DNA from: an uncultured Oscillospiraceae bacterium | GTDB lineage: Bacteria > Bacillota > Clostridia > Oscillospirales > Oscillospiraceae | Assembly (NCBI GenBank): GCA_934572335.1 | Contig: CAKTKU010000003.1 | Coordinates: forward strand, 1 to 64,000 | DNA: 64,000 bases | Direction: 5' to 3' | Shown here: positions 25,117-33,243 of the stretch, piece after piece | Layout of the letters: each line of letters starts with the position of its first letter | Position numbering within the stretch: position 1 is the stretch's first letter | Translations under genes and position numbers: made by a program | Notes under the pieces: generated by a model | What the model saw: only the letters and a program-made list of their open reading frames with translations | Told to the model about the DNA's origin: nothing | Database searches by the model: none

Positions 25117-25145
25117 ATTATACATAAGCATTGTATATAAATCAA
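25117..25145 (-). promoter_or_regulatory. SigmaA promoter of the HAD phosphatase gene
   Basis: Minus strand TTGATT (25145-25140), 17-base spacer, TATAAT (25122-25117), starting immediately after the pho operon terminator. Confidence 0.7.
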
Positions 25146-25174
25146 GGGCGGTATTGTAAATTTCAACACCGCCC
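25146..25174 (-). terminator. Terminator of the pst-pho operon
   Basis: Minus strand GGGCGGTGTTG pairs with CAATACCGCCC (11 bp, one G-U), followed by TTGATTTATAT. It lies seven bases past the phoR stop. Confidence 0.65.
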
Positions 25175-25180
25175 CAAATT

Positions 25181-26833
25181 TTATAACGGAAAGATAACAC
25201 GTATCGTCGTGCCCTCGTCCTCGGCGCTCTCCAGCTCTATCTTCGCGTGGTGGTACGCCGCCGCGTGCTTGACGATGGACAGCCCCAGCCCCGTGCCGCC
25301 GGACGCCTTGGAATGGCTCTTGTCCACGCGGTAGAAGCGCTCGAATATGCGGCTCTGGTGCTCGGGCGCGATGCCGATGCCTGTGTCCGCTACCGTGAGC
25401 ACCGCGTCGCCGCCGCACTTTTCCACCGTCACGCGGACGCTGCCGCCGTCCTTATTGTACTTTATCGCGTTGTCCGCGAGGTTATAGATTATCTCATACA
25501 CGAGCCGCCGCACGCCGTTTATCTCCGCGCTCTCGCCCTCGGCGCTGAGCGTGATGTTCCTCGCCGCCGCGGCGGGGGCTAGGCTGTCAACAGCGGACTT
25601 CGCCTCGGTGAGAATGTCAAAGCGCTCCTTTGGCATCTCGTCGCCCTCGTCAAGCTGGGAGAGGCGGATAATATCGCCGATGAGCGTGACAAGGCGCGCC
25701 GCCTCGGTGTGGATGTGCCCGACGAAGCGGGGAACGTCCTCGGGCTTGACCATGCCGTTTTCGATAAGCTCCGCACTGCCGATTATTCCCTGCAAGGGTG
25801 TTTTCAGCTCGTGCGAGACGTTCGCCGTGAACTCGCGCCGGTTGCGCTCGGCATACTCCTGCTCGGTTATGTCAAAGGCGAGGATGACCGTGCCGACGGT
25901 CTCTCCGCCGGACTCGATGCGGCTTATGTCGAACTGATACTCGCGCCCGCCGCGCGGCATGCGCAGCTCGCTGTGACTGCTTTCGCGCGCCTTTTCCACG
26001 GCGGCGGACATATCATGGCTGCGCTCAACGTTGAGAAAGTCCGCGCCGACGCAGTCCTCCGCCGCGCCGAAAAGCTCCCGCGCGGCGGCGTTGATGCTCA
26101 GCACAGTGCCGCGCTCGTCGAGGAGGACAAGTCCCTCCTTCATGCTGCCCGTCACCTGCGTGAACTCATCCGTGCGGCGGCGCAGCTCGCGCATCTGCGC
26201 CTCTATCTCCTGATGCTGGGCGTTTATGCGCTTCAAAAGCGGGGTCAGCTCCTCATACACATCGTTTTTCAGCGGATGGTCGAGGTCAAGGGTGTTGAGC
26301 GGCTCGACGATACGGCGCGACACGCGCCGCGCCAGCACGCCCGAGAGTATCAGCGCCGCCAGCAGCACCACGAGTATCGGCTGGATCATCCCCAGCGCGA
26401 GCACCGCCGCCGTCTGGCGGCTGACGGATATTCTCAGCACGCTGCCGTCCGAAAGGCGGCGCGCGGAATATATCGTCTTCTGCAAAAGCGTGGCGGAATA
26501 GCGCGTGCTGTCGCCGTACCCTGTCGTGAGCGCCTCGGCGACCTCCTCGCGCGAGGCGTGGTTTTCAAGGCTCTCCGCGTCGCGGCGCGTGTCGTATATG
26601 ACCGTGCCGTCCAGCGCGATCCACGTCAGGCGGCAGCTCTCCGCCGTGAGCTTTTCAAGATAGCCCGTCCCGTCCGCCTCCACGGCGACCGCGGCGAGCC
26701 CCAGCTCATCGCGCAGCTCGTTCGTCTGCACACCGCCGAAGTATTCATACAGCACGCCGATGATGATGACCGCCGCCGCGAGCAGCACTATACCCGCGAC
26801 GAGCATCGTGGAGGAGAATATCTTTCGTGTCAT
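25181..26833 (-). CDS. phoR: PhoR-type sensor histidine kinase
   Basis: 550 residues from ATG 26833, overlapping the phoP stop by ATGA. Two membrane helices (about residues 8-30 and 165-190) flank an outside sensor region. HAMP-like and PAS domains follow (EEGL, ILAFDITEQEYAERN), then the H-box NVSHELKTPLQGI, N-box YNLADNAIKYN, G1 DTGIGI and G2 GTGLGLSIVKH. It autophosphorylates on the H-box His and passes phosphate to the response regulator when phosphate is scarce. Last gene of the phosphate operon. Confidence 0.93.
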   Translation of the reverse strand: MTRKIFSSTMLVAGIVLLAAAVIIIGVLYEYFGGVQTNELRDELGLAAVAVEADGTGYLEKLTAESCRLTWIALDGTVIYDTRRDAESLENHASREEVAEALTTGYGDSTRYSATLLQKTIYSARRLSDGSVLRISVSRQTAAVLALGMIQPILVVLLAALILSGVLARRVSRRIVEPLNTLDLDHPLKNDVYEELTPLLKRINAQHQEIEAQMRELRRRTDEFTQVTGSMKEGLVLLDERGTVLSINAAARELFGAAEDCVGADFLNVERSHDMSAAVEKARESSHSELRMPRGGREYQFDISRIESGGETVGTVILAFDITEQEYAERNRREFTANVSHELKTPLQGIIGSAELIENGMVKPEDVPRFVGHIHTEAARLVTLIGDIIRLSQLDEGDEMPKERFDILTEAKSAVDSLAPAAAARNITLSAEGESAEINGVRRLVYEIIYNLADNAIKYNKDGGSVRVTVEKCGGDAVLTVADTGIGIAPEHQSRIFERFYRVDKSHSKASGGTGLGLSIVKHAAAYHHAKIELESAEDEGTTIRVIFPL

Positions 26834-27501
26834 CGCTCCACCTCCAGCCGGTAGCCGACGCCGCGCACGGTCTGGATCATGCCGCCGCACTCGCCCAGCT
26901 TCTGGCGCAGGGTGCGGATGTGCATATCCACGGTGCGCGATTCGCCGCAGTAGTCCATGCCCCATATATCGTTGAAGAGCTGATCGCGGGTGAAGGCCGT
27001 GCCGGGGTGCGACATGAAGAGCTTCAAAAGCTCATACTCCTTGTAGGTCAGCTCCACGCGCGTGCCGTTCGCCTCCACGGTGTGCCCGGCGAGATCAATG
27101 CTCACCCCGCCCGCGCGGAGCATTCTGCTCTCCTCCGGGCGGCAGCGGCGCAGCACCGCCTTCACGCAGGAGACAAGCTCCATCACGCCGAAGGGCTTCG
27201 CCAGATAATAGTCCGCGCCGAGGTCGAGCCCGAGCACCTTGTCGTACTCCGCCCCGCGCGCCGTCGCCATAATGACGGGGATGTCGCGGTATTCCGTTGA
27301 TGCGCGCATGCGCCGCAGCAGCTCTATCCCGTCCACGCCCGGCAGCATCACATCCAGCACGACAAGCTCCGGCCGCTCATGCACGAGCGCATCCCAGAAC
27401 TCCGCCCCGTCGGCAAAGCCGCGCGCTTCAAACCCTGTCGTCTGAAGCGTGTAGACCTCTATGTCGCGTATGCTCGCGTCGTCCTCAACGCACCATATCA
27501 T
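26830..27501 (-). CDS. phoP: PhoP/PhoB-type OmpR-family response regulator
   Basis: 223 residues from ATG 27501, with GGAG eight bases upstream (a GTG lies at 27510). The receiver domain has the acidic pair VEDD, the phospho-acceptor in LVVLDVMLPG and the Lys in LAKPFG. The C-terminal winged helix ends RTVDMHIRTLRQKLGE and VRGVGYRLE. It likely binds the repeats at 32570-32624 upstream of pstS. Translationally coupled to phoR. Confidence 0.94.
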   Translation of the reverse strand: MIWCVEDDASIRDIEVYTLQTTGFEARGFADGAEFWDALVHERPELVVLDVMLPGVDGIELLRRMRASTEYRDIPVIMATARGAEYDKVLGLDLGADYYLAKPFGVMELVSCVKAVLRRCRPEESRMLRAGGVSIDLAGHTVEANGTRVELTYKEYELLKLFMSHPGTAFTRDQLFNDIWGMDYCGESRTVDMHIRTLRQKLGECGGMIQTVRGVGYRLEVER

Positions 27502-27517
27502 CCTGTTCACTCCTTTT

Positions 27518-28162
27518 TTATTCGCCGTTGTGCACGCCCGTTATCGAGAAGATCACCCACTCGGCGATGTTCGTGGCGTGGTCGCCTATGCGCTCGAAAT
27601 ACTTCGCTATCATCAGCACGTCCAGCGCGTACTCCCCGCCGTCCGGGTCGCGGGCGATGCTGCCGATGAGGCGGTGCTTTATATCGTCAAAATACCTGTC
27701 GACAGTGTCGTCGTCGGCAATGACCTTTTCCGCGAGCGCCGTGTCGCGCCGGACGTAGGCGTCCACGCTCTCCGTCACCATTTTTATCACGGCCTTCGCC
27801 ATCTCGCGCAGAAGGTCGTCGTTCTCGGCGGTGTGCCCGTCAAGGAAGGTGACGATCTCGGCAATATCCTCCGCCTGATCGCCTATGCGCTCCATATCCG
27901 TTATCATTTTCAGCGCCGCCGATATCTGGCGCAGGTCGCGCGCCACGGGCTGCTGCTGCAAAAGGAGCTTGAGGCACATGCTCTCTATCGTGCGCTCCTT
28001 CTGGTCTATCTCCGTGTCGAGCGGGGCGACGCGGCGGGCGAGCGCCGTGTCCTGCTCCGTCAGCGCCTTCGACGCGAGGGCGATGCCCTCCTCGCACAGC
28101 GCGCCCATCTCTATCAGCTCTCTGTTGAGCAGCGCCAGCTGCTCGTCAAAACGGCTTCTCAT
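27518..28162 (-). CDS. phoU: Phosphate signalling protein PhoU
   Basis: 214 residues with two three-helix PhoU repeats. The metal-binding patterns are DMERIGDQAEDIAE and YFERIGDHATNIAEW. PhoU links PstSCAB flux to PhoR activity and limits the response at high phosphate. It lies between pstB and phoP, the usual order in Clostridia. Confidence 0.96.
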   Translation of the reverse strand: MRSRFDEQLALLNRELIEMGALCEEGIALASKALTEQDTALARRVAPLDTEIDQKERTIESMCLKLLLQQQPVARDLRQISAALKMITDMERIGDQAEDIAEIVTFLDGHTAENDDLLREMAKAVIKMVTESVDAYVRRDTALAEKVIADDDTVDRYFDDIKHRLIGSIARDPDGGEYALDVLMIAKYFERIGDHATNIAEWVIFSITGVHNGE

Positions 28163-28181
28163 GTGTATCCTCCCTCCGTTC

Positions 28182-28937
28182 TCAGCCGAAGCGACCGGTT
28201 ATATAATCCTCGGTGCGCTTGTCCTCCGGCTGGGCGAACAGTCTTTCCGTCTCGCCGCACTCTATAAGCTCGCCGAGGAGGAAAAATGCCGTGTAGTCAG
28301 ATATGCGCGCCGCCTGCTGCATATTGTGCGTGACGATGACGATGGTGTAGCGCTCCTTGAGCGTCATGGCCAGCTCCTCTATCTTCGAGGTGGAGATGGG
28401 GTCGAGCGCGCTGGTCGGCTCGTCCATGAGCAGGACCTCCGGCTCGACGGCGAGCGCGCGGGCGATGCACAGCCTCTGCTGCTGCCCGCCGGAGAGGCCG
28501 AGCGCGTTTTTCTTCAGTCTGTCCTTTACCTCGTCCCATATCGCGGCATCGCGCAGCGCCCGCTCGACAATATCGTCGAGCATCGCGCGGCTTTTCACGC
28601 CGTGCGTGCGCGGGCCGTAGGCGATGTTGTCATAAATGCTCATGGGGAACGGGTTCGGCTTCTGGAACACCATGCCGATCTCGCGGCGCAGGGAGTTGAC
28701 GTCCGTCGCGCTGTCGAATATATCGCCGCCCTTATAGCGTACCTCGCCCGTGATCTTCACGCCGGGCACAAGGTCGTTCATGCGGTTGAGCGTTTTCAGG
28801 AACGTCGACTTGCCGCAGCCGGACGGACCTATAAGCGCGGTTATGCTCTTTTCCGGTATGTCGATATTTATGCTTTTGAGCGCCTGATGCGCCCCGTACC
28901 ACAGGCACAAGTCCTGCACGGTAATTATATCACTCAT
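28182..28937 (-). CDS. pstB: Phosphate ABC transporter ATP-binding protein
   Basis: 251 residues from ATG 28937 (a GTG at 28958 is in frame but less likely). Walker A is GPSGCGKSTFLKTLNRMNDL, the signature LSGGQQQRLCIARALA and Walker B EVLLMDEPTSALDP. IPEKSITALIG, VRYKGGDIF and the Q-loop VFQKPNPFPMSIYDN are PstB-specific. It powers phosphate uptake with PstA and PstC. It is separated from pstA by the pyridoxamine kinase gene. Confidence 0.97.
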   Translation of the reverse strand: MSDIITVQDLCLWYGAHQALKSINIDIPEKSITALIGPSGCGKSTFLKTLNRMNDLVPGVKITGEVRYKGGDIFDSATDVNSLRREIGMVFQKPNPFPMSIYDNIAYGPRTHGVKSRAMLDDIVERALRDAAIWDEVKDRLKKNALGLSGGQQQRLCIARALAVEPEVLLMDEPTSALDPISTSKIEELAMTLKERYTIVIVTHNMQQAARISDYTAFFLLGELIECGETERLFAQPEDKRTEDYITGRFG

Positions 28938-28967
28938 TTTATACTCACAGTGTGCCACTGCGCACTG

Positions 28968-29798
28968 TCACAGTGACATTCTCCGTCTCAATATTTCCTC
29001 AAACGCCAGCCCGTACCAGTGTCCCGGCTGGCGGCGCACAGTTTCCTGTATGCACTCGTCGCAGAATTCCGCCGCCGCGGTGAACGCCGCCTCCGGCGCT
29101 CTGCCGCGCATCAGCTCCCCACACAGCGCCGAGGTGAAAACATCCCCCGTCCCGTGCATCACGGTGCTCTGCCACGGGCGGTAAAACTCCGCGCGCTCGT
29201 GGCCGAGCCGCGCTTCATAGCCGACCTCGCCGCCCCGGCGCATCCCGGTTATAATAATGTTCCTCACGCCGAGCGTATCGCCCAGCGCGCCAATGAGCGC
29301 GTCCGCGTCCGCGTCCATCGGAAGCCCCGCGAGCAGCGCCGCCTCCGTGTGATTGGGGGTGATGACGTCCGCCCCCGCGGCGAGCGCGCGCATCGCGGCG
29401 ATGTATTCCGCCGTGAAGCAGTCATAAAGCGCGCCGTTGTCGCCGAGCACGGGGTCGACGATAACAAGGCAGTCCTCCCCGCCGAAGTCGCGGACAAACT
29501 CCCGCGCGATGTCTATCTGCTCAACGGAGCTGAAAAAGCCCGTGTATACGCAGTCAAATTTCGCGTTCATGCGCTTCCAGTGCGCGGCAAACGCGTGCAT
29601 CTGGGGCGTCATATCGTGAATGACGTAGTTTTCAAACCCACCCGTGTGGGTGGACAGCACCGCGGTCGGAAGCGCGACCCCCTCCACGCCGAACGCGGAG
29701 ACGATCGGCAGCGCAACGCTCAGCGAGCATTTGCCGATGCAGGATAGGTCGTTTATAAGCGCCGCGCGCTTCATTCCGGTCGCGTTGATGTCCGTCAT
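28968..29798 (-). CDS. Pyridoxamine/pyridoxal kinase inside the pst operon
   Basis: 276 residues of the ribokinase-like PdxK/PdxY group: NDLSCIGKCSLSVALPIVSAFG, PTAVLSTHTGGF, VIVDPVLGDNG, ITPNHTEA and the catalytic GTGD in VMHGTGDVFTSAL. These kinases phosphorylate vitamin B6 vitamers to the 5'-phosphates. The gene overlaps the pstA stop by ATGA and lies 30 bases ahead of pstB, so it is built into the phosphate operon. In E. coli-type operons pstB follows pstA directly. Start ATG 29798 is kept because of the overlap; ATG 29774 is an alternative. Confidence 0.9.
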   Translation of the reverse strand: MTDINATGMKRAALINDLSCIGKCSLSVALPIVSAFGVEGVALPTAVLSTHTGGFENYVIHDMTPQMHAFAAHWKRMNAKFDCVYTGFFSSVEQIDIAREFVRDFGGEDCLVIVDPVLGDNGALYDCFTAEYIAAMRALAAGADVITPNHTEAALLAGLPMDADADALIGALGDTLGVRNIIITGMRRGGEVGYEARLGHERAEFYRPWQSTVMHGTGDVFTSALCGELMRGRAPEAAFTAAAEFCDECIQETVRRQPGHWYGLAFEEILRRRMSL

Positions 29799-30658
29799 AT
29801 GCTGTTTTTCCTTTTGAACCGTTTCTCAACGAGCATGGCGGCGGCGTTGACGGCGAGCGCGAGGAGCATGAGTATCGCGGCGATGGCAAACGCCACCTCA
29901 AACTCGCCCTGCTCCTTGGCGTAAACGTACAGCGCCACGGTCAGCGTCGCCCCGGCGCTCGCAAGCCCGTCAAAGAACCCGTTGAGCGCGTGGGCAAACC
30001 CCGCCGTGAACAGCAGCGCCGCAGACTCGCCCAGCACGCGCCCCACGGCGAGGATGCACCCCGTGACTATCCCGTCCACGCAGCCGGGCAGCACCACCGT
30101 GCTGATAACGCGCCATTTGCCCGCGCCCAGCCCGAACGCCCCCTCGCGGTAGCTCTGCGGCACGGTTTTCAGGCTCTCCTGCGTCGTGCGCATGATCGTT
30201 GGCAGGTTCATTATAACAAGCGTCAGCGCCCCTGCCAAGAGGGAAGTTTGCATACCGAGGAATTGGCAGAAAAAAAGCATGCCCACAAGCCCGTATATGA
30301 TCGACGGTATGCCGGAGAGCGTCTCCGCAGCGTACTCTATCGCCGCGACAAGGCGGCGGTTGGAGGCGTACTCCGTGAGGTATATCGCCGCGCCCACGCC
30401 GATCGGCAGCACGATCAGCAGCGTCTCAATGACGATATAGACCGTGTTGAGTATATCCGGCAGTATGCCGATGCTGCCGGAGAGGTAGCTCGGCTTTGTG
30501 GAGAGGAGCTTCCACGTCACGTTCGGCAGTCCCTTTCCCAGCACGTACACGATCAGAAAGATCACCAGCGCCGCCGTCAGCGTGACCGCGATGCCCATCA
30601 GCACGCGCATCACGGCGATGTACGCACGGCGGCGGGCGGATATATTGCCTTTCTCCAT
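29795..30658 (-). CDS. pstA: Phosphate ABC transporter permease PstA
   Basis: 287 residues with six predicted membrane helices and the permease EAA loop (TQESLKTVPQSYREGAFGLGAGKWRVI). GIPSIIYGLVGMLFF is characteristic of PstA. GGAGG precedes the start, one base after the pstC stop. It forms the phosphate channel with PstC. Confidence 0.96.
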   Translation of the reverse strand: MEKGNISARRRAYIAVMRVLMGIAVTLTAALVIFLIVYVLGKGLPNVTWKLLSTKPSYLSGSIGILPDILNTVYIVIETLLIVLPIGVGAAIYLTEYASNRRLVAAIEYAAETLSGIPSIIYGLVGMLFFCQFLGMQTSLLAGALTLVIMNLPTIMRTTQESLKTVPQSYREGAFGLGAGKWRVISTVVLPGCVDGIVTGCILAVGRVLGESAALLFTAGFAHALNGFFDGLASAGATLTVALYVYAKEQGEFEVAFAIAAILMLLALAVNAAAMLVEKRFKRKNSI

Positions 30659-30659
30659 G

Positions 30660-31529
30660 TCAGCCCTCCTTGTTGTGCTTCAAAAGCGCATTGAGCAGCG
30701 CGTTTATAAGCATGATGAACAAAAACAGCACCAGCGCAATGGAAAAGAGCGCCTGCCGCTGTAAGCCGGAGGAGTAGGACATTTCGCTGGCCACGGCGGT
30801 CGTGAGAAAGCGCACGCTCTCAAAGAGCTTCGGCATGTTCGGCACGTTGCCCGACACCATCATGACCGCCATCGCCTCGCCGATCGCGCGCCCCACGCCA
30901 AGCACCACCGACGCCGCGATGCCGCTGCGCGCGGCGGGGACGGACACACGGAAGTACGTCTCTATCGGCGTCGCGCCCAGCGCGAGCGATGCGTCCTCAT
31001 ACTCGCGCGGCACGGCCTCCAGCGCCGTGACCGACACCTTCACGATGCTCGGCAGTATCATCACCGCCAGCACGATGATCGCGGCAAGAAGGCTCGCCCC
31101 GTCGGGGACGTGGAATATCTTCCTTATCCCCGGCACGAGTATCAGCATGCCCACAAGCCCGTACACCACCGACGGGATGCCCGCCAGAAGGCTGATTGCC
31201 GAGCCGAGCACGCTCTTTACCCGCGCGGGGGCGAGCTTGGCGAGGTACACCGCCGTCAGGAAGCCCACAGGCACGCCGATGACTATCGCGCCCGCCGTGC
31301 CGTAAATGCTGGTGAGTATAAACGGCAGTATGCCGTAGCTCGGCTCGGCGGCGGTAGATGCCCACGTTTTGCCGAACAAAAACGGCACAAGCCCGATCTC
31401 GCGTATCGCGGGGATGCCGGAGATGACGAGATACACCGTTATCAGCAGCACGCACCCCACCGTCACAAGACCCAGCGCGGCGAACAGCGCGTGTATTAAA
31501 TTTTCCATGACCCGCGCTTTGTTTTTCAT
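30660..31529 (-). CDS. pstC: Phosphate ABC transporter permease PstC
   Basis: 289 residues from ATG 31529 (an in-frame GTG at 31547 overlaps its AGGGTG ribosome site). Six membrane helices, GIPSVVYGLVGMLI and the EAA loop TALEAVPREYEDASLALGATPIET. GVGRAIGEAMAVMMVSGN is the PstC signature. It pairs with PstA. Confidence 0.96.
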   Translation of the reverse strand: MKNKARVMENLIHALFAALGLVTVGCVLLITVYLVISGIPAIREIGLVPFLFGKTWASTAAEPSYGILPFILTSIYGTAGAIVIGVPVGFLTAVYLAKLAPARVKSVLGSAISLLAGIPSVVYGLVGMLILVPGIRKIFHVPDGASLLAAIIVLAVMILPSIVKVSVTALEAVPREYEDASLALGATPIETYFRVSVPAARSGIAASVVLGVGRAIGEAMAVMMVSGNVPNMPKLFESVRFLTTAVASEMSYSSGLQRQALFSIALVLFLFIMLINALLNALLKHNKEG

Positions 31530-31595
31530 GCGTTTCACCCTATTCACGCAGTGTAGGACGGCTTGCGCCGCCCTATACCGCTCATTATGAACTCT

Positions 31596-32486
31596 TTAGC
31601 CGTTGACTGCCACAGCGCCGGCCGCGCCGATGATGGACGCCGCGTCAGCGGAGAGGGCGTAGTCGAAGAACGCCTGTGCCGCAGCGGAGAGCTCCGTGCC
31701 GGTCTTCGTCACGAGGACGAACGGGCGCTGCACGACGTAGCTGCCATCCTTGACGGTCTCCTCGGTCGGGGCGATGCCGCCGACGGTAAGCGCCTTGACG
31801 CTGTCCTTGAGAGAGGCGAGGGAGGCGTAGCCGATCGCGTCGGGGTTATTGGCAACAGTGGTGATGACGTCACCGGTGGAGGTCAGCTCCTGACGGTACT
31901 GGCAGGCGTCCTTGGTGTCGGTGATGGTCTCAAAGCCGTCTCTCGTGCCGCTGCCGGCCTCGCGGCCGATGAGGACGATCTCGGCGTCGTTGCCGCCGAC
32001 TTCGCTCCAGTTGGTTATCTCGCCGGTGTAGATCTTCGCGATGGTCTCAAGGTCGAGATCGGCGACGGGGTTCGCGGGGTTGACGATGATGGCGATGCCG
32101 TCGAGGGCGAGCACGGTCTCCTCAAGGCCGCCGGCCTTCTCGTCATCCTTGAGCGCGCGGCTGGAAAGCCCGATGTCGCAGCGTCCCTCGCTGACGGCGG
32201 TGATGCCCGAACCGGAGCCGGTGGGGTTATACGTGAATGTCACGCCCTTGTTCGCCTCCATGAAGGCTTCGCCCAGCGCGCCGATGACCTTCTCCATCGA
32301 GGTGGAGCCGTCGGTGGCGACAGTGCCGCTCAGCTCTGCGGGGGCGGCGTCAGCCGCGGGGGCTTCCGTGGCGGCGGCGTCTGCTGCCGGGGCTTCGGTC
32401 GCGGCGGGAGCGGCGGAGCTGCCGCACGCGGTGAACAGCGCCAGCGCAAGAACAAGCGCCAATACTATGCTGATGGTCTTTTTCAT
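31596..32486 (-). CDS. pstS: Phosphate-binding lipoprotein PstS
   Basis: 296 residues. The lipoprotein signal ends ALFTAC, followed by an Ala/Pro/Glu linker made of APAATEAPAADA-type repeats. Phosphate-binding blocks are present: DGSTSMEKVIGAL, FTYNPTGSGSGITAV, IGLSSRAL, and REAGSGTRDGFE. It captures phosphate outside the membrane for PstCA. AAGGAG precedes the ATG. It is the first gene of the operon and has Pho-box-like repeats upstream. Confidence 0.96.
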   Translation of the reverse strand: MKKTISIVLALVLALALFTACGSSAAPAATEAPAADAAATEAPAADAAPAELSGTVATDGSTSMEKVIGALGEAFMEANKGVTFTYNPTGSGSGITAVSEGRCDIGLSSRALKDDEKAGGLEETVLALDGIAIIVNPANPVADLDLETIAKIYTGEITNWSEVGGNDAEIVLIGREAGSGTRDGFETITDTKDACQYRQELTSTGDVITTVANNPDAIGYASLASLKDSVKALTVGGIAPTEETVKDGSYVVQRPFVLVTKTGTELSAAAQAFFDYALSADAASIIGAAGAVAVNG

Positions 32487-32753
32487 TTTCGTTTCTCCTT
32501 TTTTGTTCTGACTTTCGTTTCCGGGTTTCTCTGACCCATAGCCAGCCTGTTTTCTGACTACGCCCTTAGTGTAACCGCCGGATGTAAAATGAAAAATCCG
32601 TGCTGTGTAAAATCAGCGTAAAAAATATTTTCTTTAGCGCCTAAAATCGCTAATACGTTGCGGTAAATTTTATCGACGTGAGATTCATCGGCATTTTCGC
32701 TTAATATTGTTATATAGTAGAATTTTTTGTGCAAATTTATCGCATCAGGGCTA
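32487..32753. promoter_or_regulatory. Divergent regulatory gap upstream of pstS, with Pho-box-like repeats at 32570-32624
   Basis: On the minus strand TTACA-type boxes recur: GCGTAA-complement TTTACGC ending 32617, TTTACA ending 32606, TTTACA ending 32583 and GTTACA ending 32570. The box starts on the plus strand are 13, 23 and 11 bases apart, close to one or two helix turns. Firmicute PhoP binds tandem TT(A/T/C)ACA repeats at this spacing. TACACT inside the last box can act as a -10. The rest of the gap (32625-32753) is AT-rich and holds nothing else recognisable. Confidence 0.65.
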
Positions 32754-32782
32754 TTGACAAATGTATTTTACTGTGGTATATT
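32754..32782 (+). promoter_or_regulatory. Consensus sigmaA promoter of the aromatic amino acid importer leader
   Basis: TTGACA (32754-32759), 17-base spacer, TATATT (32777-32782). The expected start near 32789 gives a leader of about 450 bases before the binding-protein gene. Confidence 0.85.
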
Positions 32783-32816
32783 CTCGCCATACTTGGAAAG
32801 GAGATCGACGATAACG

Positions 32817-32918
32817 ATGAAGCTTGTCCGCCGCATAGCAAATCGATTTTATTACTATTACTTTTATTATCGTAAAGTAATGGCGATTTGTGATGCACAC
32901 AATCGGAATTTTGCTTGA
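32817..32918 (+). CDS. Tyrosine-rich leader peptide (33 residues)
   Basis: ATG at 32817 follows AAAGGAG (32797-32803, a longish 13-base gap). The peptide begins MKLVRRIANR, then F-Y-Y-Y-Y-F-Y-Y at residues 11-18, then RKVMAICDAHNRNFA. Six Tyr and two Phe codons in eight positions are typical of attenuator leader peptides. An intrinsic terminator starts 51 bases after its stop and an aromatic-type ABC importer follows. Ribosome stalling at Tyr codons when charged tRNA-Tyr is scarce would favour read-through (inference). Confidence 0.78.
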   Translation: MKLVRRIANRFYYYYFYYRKVMAICDAHNRNFA

Positions 32919-32969
32919 TCGGTGTTGTCAGTTCTCTTTGCCGGGCTGAAGGACCGTGATGGGTATTCG

Positions 32970-33007
32970 CCGTGTGGACCACAAGTCCATGCGGTTTTTC
33001 TTTTTTG
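32970..33007 (+). terminator. Attenuator terminator downstream of the Tyr leader peptide
   Basis: CCGTGTGGAC (32970-32979) pairs with GTCCATGCGG (32985-32994) over 10 bp with two G-U pairs and a five-base loop, followed by TTTTTCTTTTTT. It has no upstream gene other than the leader peptide, so it must act on the leader transcript. Confidence 0.85.
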
Positions 33008-33243
33008 AGTCAACGCCGCACAACACGGCTGCGGCATCTGCCGGATAATTCGCGCCCTGATCTAGTCGCTTTTTCTTGAAATACACAAAGTATTCCTGCG
33101 AAAAAGCACCATCATCAGGACACAAATTCTCTCGCCAGCTGCTCTTGCCGTATTATGCGTTGTTGACTTGAGCAACCACTTTCCACATCACGGATTTAGG
33201 AAACCGAAAAATGTATGAAAAGGAACTTTTGGAGGAAACACAA
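33008..33243 (+). promoter_or_regulatory. Structured 5' region between the attenuator and the importer genes
   Basis: No coding frame is supported. A long hairpin can be drawn from GCTTTTTC (33068-33075) with GAAAAAGC (33100-33107), with an inner stem AATAC/GTATT (33080-33084, 33090-33094). GCCGCA/TGCGGC can pair further upstream. Whether these stabilise the mRNA or regulate translation is unknown. GGAGG for the next gene is at about 33229. Confidence 0.45.
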
